Source: JAYQUR01 sp038133505
GTDB lineage: Bacteria; Pseudomonadota; Alphaproteobacteria; MPNO01; UBA830
Length of the DNA: 16,796 nt
Direction: 5' to 3'
Assembly (NCBI GenBank): GCA_038133505.1
Contig: JAYPTI010000065.1
Span: 1-16,796, forward strand
The first letter of the stretch is position 1. The number at the start of each line of letters is the position of its first letter. The translations under genes were made by a program, and so were the position numbers. Under the pieces are notes generated by a model. That model was given only the letters and a program-made list of their open reading frames with translations, did no database searches and was not told where the DNA came from. Below, piece after piece: positions 13,574-16,796 of the stretch.

Positions 13574-14977
13574 TCAGGGCAGAAACGCTTCCAGATCCAC
13601 GTCGTCGTAGTCGTGCGGCATCGCCATCTCGAATCGAGCGCGCTCCTCGGTCTGGGTGACCGCGGGCTTGGTGGCGTCGATGATGAGCTTGGTGCCGATC
13701 CGGTACATCGCGCTCATCCCCGGCACGATGTCGGAGACGTTGTCGAGCGACCAGATCCGCGTGTTGGGCACCTTGACGACGTCGCGCGTCGCGTGGACCC
13801 GCGTCGTCAGCGACCAGAAGACCTGGCGCAGGTCGGACGCGTCGATATCGTCGTCGACGGCGATGGCGAGCTTCGGATGCAGGTACGGGCTCGACAGGGC
13901 GGCAATCAGCGCCGTCTTGGCCTGGCCCTCGACGCGCGGGCGCAGCTTGAGGACGATCGCCATCAGTCCCGAGATGCCGAGACAGCGGACGTCGAGCAGG
14001 TCGAGCCCGCCCTCGACGTTCTTCAGATGATCGGTCACGACCGTCTCGATGCAGGTGCCGGTGATCGACTGGGTGTCGGTCATCGGCGCGCCGCACTGCA
14101 TGGCGTAGAAGACCGGATTTTTCCGGTGGGTGATCGCCTTCACGCGGAAGATCTCGGTCGAGCCTTCCATCGCGTAGGTGCCGGTCGCCTCGCCGAAGGG
14201 TCCTTCCTCGACCATGCCTTCCGGCAGCACCTCGCCCTCGATGACGAGTTCGGCTTCGGCGGGCACCTCGATGTCGATGGTTTCGCACTTCACCAGGCGG
14301 ATCGGATCGTCCAGCAGGGAGCCCGCGATCTCGAGCTCGTCGAGCCCGTAGGACGACGTGAAGCCGGACGCGTAATAGATCGCCGGGTGCGCGCCGATCA
14401 CCATCGCGACCGGCATCGGCTCGTTGCGGGCCTGATATTTCTGGTAGATGCGGAGCGCATGACGCGGACAGATGAGGAAAGCGGTCTCGCGCGGGCCCAT
14501 GATCTGTTGGCGGTGGATCGACATGTTGCGGATGCCGGTGTCGGGATCCTTGATGATCGCCATGCCCGACGCGATGTAGGGCCCGGGGTCGTGCTCCGCG
14601 TGCCACAGCGCCGGTATCTTTGTCAGGTCGGCCTCGTCGCCCTGGAGAATGACTTCTTTCACCGGCGCGGAGGACCTGTCGACCTCGACCGGCGGGACCT
14701 GGCGGCGGACGCGCTCGATCATGGTCTGGATCAGCGCATCCTCGTCGACGCCGAGCGCGATCGACCACTTGCGCCGGTCGGTGATGACCTGGTTCACGAG
14801 CTCCCAGCCGGGAAAGCCCTTCAGGTTGGTGAACAGCGTCGACTTGCCGAGCCGGTCGTAGGCCTTCCAGCCGATCGCCGAGACGTTCTGGTGCGGGTCC
14901 GCCTCCTTTACGATGCGGATCAGCTCGCCCTGCTGTTCGAGATTGGCAATGTGGCCGCGCAGCGACTGGTCGCGCAT
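13574..14977 (-). CDS. UbiD family prenylated-FMN-dependent decarboxylase
   Basis: A 467-residue UbiD-type (de)carboxylase of usual length. The catalytic residues are visible: the EGPFGE motif (Glu258 and Glu263 counted from this start) matches Glu277/Glu282 of Fdc1, and IRNMSIHRQQ holds the Asn and Arg that contact prenylated FMN and substrate (Arg156). DELEIAG supplies a further conserved Glu near the metal. The frame extends to 15010, but GGGGAG lies nine bases before the ATG at 14977, while the upstream ATG has no ribosome binding site. Family members remove or add CO2 on aromatic and alpha,beta-unsaturated acids. They need a UbiX-type prenyltransferase, which is not in the window. It is divergent from the nitrile hydratase-like genes with only 50 bases between starts, and lies upstream of the MarR/oxygenase/bicupin unit. 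An aromatic acid is the likely substrate. Confidence 0.93.
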   Translation of the reverse strand: MRDQSLRGHIANLEQQGELIRIVKEADPHQNVSAIGWKAYDRLGKSTLFTNLKGFPGWELVNQVITDRRKWSIALGVDEDALIQTMIERVRRQVPPVEVDRSSAPVKEVILQGDEADLTKIPALWHAEHDPGPYIASGMAIIKDPDTGIRNMSIHRQQIMGPRETAFLICPRHALRIYQKYQARNEPMPVAMVIGAHPAIYYASGFTSSYGLDELEIAGSLLDDPIRLVKCETIDIEVPAEAELVIEGEVLPEGMVEEGPFGEATGTYAMEGSTEIFRVKAITHRKNPVFYAMQCGAPMTDTQSITGTCIETVVTDHLKNVEGGLDLLDVRCLGISGLMAIVLKLRPRVEGQAKTALIAALSSPYLHPKLAIAVDDDIDASDLRQVFWSLTTRVHATRDVVKVPNTRIWSLDNVSDIVPGMSAMYRIGTKLIIDATKPAVTQTEERARFEMAMPHDYDDVDLEAFLP

Positions 14978-14992
14978 TCCGGCAGTCTCCCC

Positions 14993-15021
14993 TATAATCC
15001 AGGCAGACATACCGGGCGGAG
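14993..15021 (+). promoter_or_regulatory. Candidate -10 box and ribosome binding site of the hydratase operon
   Basis: A perfect TATAAT (14993-14998) lies 30 bases before the ATG at 15028, and GGAG (15018-15021) six bases before it. No convincing -35 is seen at 16-18 bases, so an activator may be needed. The box lies inside the leader of the divergent decarboxylase gene, so the two promoters must overlap and may be co-regulated. Confidence 0.4.
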
Positions 15022-15027
15022 CATCGG

Positions 15028-15339
15028 ATGAAAAGAGTGAACGATATCGGCGGCGAGGACGGCGCCGCCAAGTGGGGCGCCATCCCGCTCGAAGACAAGG
15101 AAGCTCCCTTTTACGGGAAGCTGGCGACGGCGCTCCGCGCAGCGCTGGGCGACAAGGGCGCCGGCCTCGTCAGCCTGCATGAAAGCCGCCGCGCCCGGGA
15201 GGACGTCGGCGACGAGAATTACCACGCGCTGCGCTATTTCGATCTCGCGACCGTTTCGGTCAGGAACATCCTGATCGAGAAGGGCGTGCTCACCGCAGAC
15301 GAGATCGACGAGCGGATCGAGAAGCTGCGCCGTTCTTGA
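15028..15339 (+). CDS. Nitrile hydratase/thiocyanate hydrolase beta-like subunit (N-terminal type), paralogue 1
   Basis: A 103-residue protein corresponding to the N-terminal half of nitrile hydratase beta or to thiocyanate hydrolase beta. It opens with VNDIGGEDG, the family's H/N-D-x-GG signature. A helical region follows, with SRRAREDV (Arg54-Arg55) lining up with the adjacent Arg pair that contacts the modified cysteines in thiocyanate hydrolase beta. It ends in VRNILIEKGVLTADEIDERIEKL, the usual closing helix. It lacks the SH3-like C-terminal half, which is encoded separately at 15691. It is the first gene of a four-gene operon, followed after 49 bases by a second protein of the same type with low identity. 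It could be the thiocyanate-hydrolase-type beta, an assembly factor or an extra structural subunit. The family is clear, the role is not. Confidence 0.8.
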   Translation: MKRVNDIGGEDGAAKWGAIPLEDKEAPFYGKLATALRAALGDKGAGLVSLHESRRAREDVGDENYHALRYFDLATVSVRNILIEKGVLTADEIDERIEKLRRS

Positions 15340-15388
15340 ATTCGCGCCCGCATGGACGCAAGATATTCGAAAGGGGAGAGTTCTAGAG

Positions 15389-15694
15389 ATGCAGCGCCAG
15401 CACGACATGGGCGGCATGGAAGCCGGCCCGATTTCGACGGACGAACACGCGACCGAGCCGTGGGCGAAGATGATCACGTCGCTCGCCGCCGCGATGCGCG
15501 ATTACGACATCATGCGCATCGACGAACTGCGCCGCGCGCTGGAGGACCTGCCCTCCGACATCTACGCGCAGGATTATTTCGAGCGCTGGTCGGAGGCGAT
15601 GGTCAACCTGCTCGAGGAAAAGGGACTGCTGACCCGCGACGAGGTGATGGCGCGGATGGCCGATCTCCGCTCCAAACTGGAGGATGCAGAATGA
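15389..15694 (+). CDS. Nitrile hydratase beta-like subunit (N-terminal type), paralogue 2
   Basis: A 101-residue protein starting QRQHDMGGMEAGP, the classic nitrile hydratase beta opening. It continues with EPWAKMITSLAAAM, then IDELRRALEDLP (Arg48, where beta subunits have the DEFRxxIE arginine that contacts the claw-setting cysteine oxygens), and YFERWSEAMVNLLEEKGLLTRDEVMARM. It equals the N-terminal half of an ordinary beta subunit. AGGGGAGAG sits eight bases before the ATG, and the stop overlaps the next ATG (ATGA), so it should be made in step with the C-terminal half encoded by that gene. Short proteins of this type are often annotated as nitrile hydratase accessory proteins. With a separate beta-C partner, a structural role is equally likely here. 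Confidence 0.82.
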   Translation: MQRQHDMGGMEAGPISTDEHATEPWAKMITSLAAAMRDYDIMRIDELRRALEDLPSDIYAQDYFERWSEAMVNLLEEKGLLTRDEVMARMADLRSKLEDAE

Positions 15695-15978
15695 CGATGT
15701 TCACCGTGGGCGAACGCGTCCGTATCAGGGATTCGCACCCGCCGGGACACCGCCGCACCCCGTTTTACGCGCGCGGCAAGACCGGCGTGGTCGAACGCTA
15801 CTGCGGCACCTTCAAGAATCCGGAGGAGCTTGCCTACGGCTTCGACGGCACGCCGAAGCGCGAACTCTATCGCGTCCGGATCGCGCAGACCGATATCTGG
15901 CCCGACTACAAGGGTTCGCCCGACGACACGCTGGATCTCGAGATCTACGACCACTGGCTCGAAAAAATCGAGGGGTAA
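15691..15978 (+). CDS. Nitrile hydratase beta subunit, C-terminal SH3-like domain as a separate protein
   Basis: A 95-residue protein that matches the C-terminal half of nitrile hydratase beta and thiocyanate hydrolase alpha. FTVGERVRIRDSHPPGH (4-20) leads into GHRRTPFYARGKTGVVE (19-35), the conserved GHxRxPxYxRGxxG block whose Arg (Arg22) contacts the oxidised cysteines of the alpha subunit. ELYRVRIAQTDIWPDY and DDTLDLEIYDHWLE follow, the usual final strands and helix. The start overlaps the preceding stop by ATGA. The split beta, N-part then C-part as two genes, resembles thiocyanate hydrolase (ScnB, ScnA) and the three-subunit toyocamycin nitrile hydratase (ToyJKL). Together with 15389-15694 it would rebuild a beta chain of about 196 residues. 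Confidence 0.88.
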   Translation: MTMFTVGERVRIRDSHPPGHRRTPFYARGKTGVVERYCGTFKNPEELAYGFDGTPKRELYRVRIAQTDIWPDYKGSPDDTLDLEIYDHWLEKIEG

Positions 15979-15983
15979 GGGAC

Positions 15984-16643
15984 ATGACCACAGACGACCG
16001 CGGTGCAACGCACGATCATGGGCATGATCACGATCATGACCACGATCATCCCGGCACGACGCCCGACACGAACGAGACCGGCTATTACGAGCTGATGGCG
16101 CAGGCCATGAAGGAGCTGCTGATCGAGAAGGGCGTGGTCAGCGCGGACGACGTGCGCCGCAACCTCGAATTCCTCGACAGCCGTGACCCGGCCGACGGCG
16201 GCCGCATCATCGCCCGCGCCTGGGCCGATCCGGCCTTCAAGGCGCGCCTGCTTGAAGACGGCACGGCCGCGGTCGAGGAGATGGGCTTCACCATGGGAGA
16301 TGCCGAGCTCGTCGTCGTCGAGAATACCGACGATGTGCACAACATGATCGTCTGCACGCTGTGCTCCTGCTATCCGCGCACGATCCTCGGCCTGCCGCCG
16401 GACTGGTACAAGTCGAAGAGCTACCGCTCGCGCGCCGTGATCGAGCCGCGCGCCGTCCTGCAGGAATTCGGCACCAGCGTGCCGGACGACAAGACGGTCC
16501 GCGTCCACGATTCGAACGCCGACATGCGCTATCTCGTCCTGCCGCAGCGCCCCGAGGGCACAGAGGGCTGGTCCGAAGAGCAGCTCGCGGCCATCGTCAC
16601 GCGGGACGCCATGGTCGGCGTGGCGCTACCGTCCGCCGCCTGA
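15984..16643 (+). CDS. nthA: Cobalt-type nitrile hydratase alpha / thiocyanate hydrolase gamma subunit
   Basis: The catalytic, metal-carrying subunit, 219 residues. The claw motif VCTLCSCY has Cys124, Cys127, Ser128 and Cys129; Thr between the first cysteines marks the cobalt type (iron enzymes have CSLCSC). Cys127 and Cys129 are expected to be oxidised to sulfinic and sulfenic acid. The flanks YPRTILGLPPDWYK and YRSRAVIEPRAVLQEFG are family hallmarks. Arg132 after CYP is shared with thiocyanate hydrolase gamma, where cobalt nitrile hydratases usually have Trp. LVLPQRPEGTEGWSEEQL and VTRDAMVGVALP close the protein as in both. The N-terminus (8-24) alternates His and Asp (HDHGHDHDHDHDH). The start is five bases after the previous stop, with GAGGGG upstream. 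It converts a nitrile to amide or thiocyanate to carbonyl sulfide; which one is undecided. No cobalt-insertion activator gene is visible before the window ends. Confidence 0.9.
   Translation: MTTDDRGATHDHGHDHDHDHDHPGTTPDTNETGYYELMAQAMKELLIEKGVVSADDVRRNLEFLDSRDPADGGRIIARAWADPAFKARLLEDGTAAVEEMGFTMGDAELVVVENTDDVHNMIVCTLCSCYPRTILGLPPDWYKSKSYRSRAVIEPRAVLQEFGTSVPDDKTVRVHDSNADMRYLVLPQRPEGTEGWSEEQLAAIVTRDAMVGVALPSAA
16011..16050. repeat. CACGATCATG short repeat encoding the His/Asp-rich tail
   Basis: CACGATCATG occurs at 16011-16020 and 16029-16038, with a variant at 16041-16050 and inverted CATGATC units between. It encodes the alternating His-Asp run near the N-terminus of the alpha subunit, and slippage here could change the number of histidines between strains. 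Confidence 0.8.
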
Positions 16644-16796
16644 AGGGGTTCAATGTAGGCGGTTCCGGGCCGCCGCCCCCCCCCACCACCCCCACCCTCA
16701 GCGCCACGGGGGGGGGGGGGGGGGGGGGGGGCGGGGGGGTTGGGGGGTCAGCGGGTTTTGTTTAGGCCGCGATTGGGGGGTGGGGGGGCGCGAGGC
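16644..16796. other. Low-complexity contig end, probable sequencing artefact
   Basis: After the alpha-subunit stop, normal-looking sequence lasts about 25 bases and is then replaced by C-runs (from about 16674), an unbroken run of 24 G (16708-16731), seven more G, and further G-rich sequence to the end. No gene signature is seen. Such poly-G is typical of no-signal calls in two-colour sequencing at a contig edge. Confidence 0.75.

Noticed and set aside
13533..15098. Long frames on both strands overlapping the UbiD gene
   Set aside because: They give Arg/Pro/Gly-rich sequences without motifs, while the 13574-14977 frame has the full UbiD active site.
16005..16056. CRISPR-like or regulatory repeat at CACGATCATG
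   Set aside because: Units are too short and adjacent, without spacers, and they lie in frame inside a coding region encoding a His-Asp run.
16361..16765. 134-codon plus-strand frame into the contig end
   Set aside because: It is out of frame within the alpha-subunit gene and ends in Gly/Pro runs made by the poly-G and poly-C artefact.

Overview
The window is GC-rich, densely coded bacterial DNA. Translations, gene families (DHA2/EmrAB efflux, MarR regulators, TauD and PhyH dioxygenases, cobalt-type nitrile hydratase) and an inverted repeat whose arms carry a CGGGCTTGACCCG core (a common alphaproteobacterial intergenic repeat) suggest a soil or marine alphaproteobacterium. The genus cannot be fixed from sequence alone. 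It reads as a catabolic and detoxification region. The last ~150 bases look like a sequencing or assembly artefact at a contig end.

Left block (1-4685, minus strand). One tightly packed run reads right to left: two TauD/TfdA-type dioxygenases, two PhyH-type dioxygenases, an alpha/beta hydrolase and the start of an MFS transporter that leaves the window. All four oxygenases keep the Fe(II) triad and a 2-oxoglutarate-binding Arg. Divergent from this run, on the plus strand (4855-7921), is a MarR regulator followed by an EmrA-type membrane fusion protein and an EmrB-type pump. The 169-bp gap between them carries two mirror-image TATAGTTAG elements that double as the apparent -10 boxes of both promoters, so one regulator probably controls oxidative breakdown and efflux of the same compound class.

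Middle block (7986-10636). A cysteine-containing protein of unknown function (plus) faces a methyltransferase and a dihydrodipicolinate-synthase-family lyase (minus). An alphaproteobacterial-style inverted repeat separates the lyase from the next unit.

Right block (10637-14977, minus strand). This holds a gentisate-dioxygenase-like bicupin, a prolyl-4-hydroxylase-like 2OG oxygenase with a cysteine-free peroxiredoxin-like front domain, a second MarR regulator and a UbiD-family decarboxylase. An identical 13-bp near-palindrome sits over the predicted -10 of both the bicupin and the second MarR gene, pointing to a small local regulon. Decarboxylase, ring-cleavage-type cupin and pyruvate-type aldolase would fit an aromatic acid route, but the substrate is not determined.

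Far right (15028-16643, plus strand). Four genes divergent from the decarboxylase encode a nitrile hydratase/thiocyanate hydrolase-type enzyme with an unusual composition: two different beta-N-terminal-like proteins, one separate beta-C-terminal protein, and a cobalt-type alpha subunit (CTLCSC) with a His/Asp-rich N-terminus. This is the most unusual system in the window.
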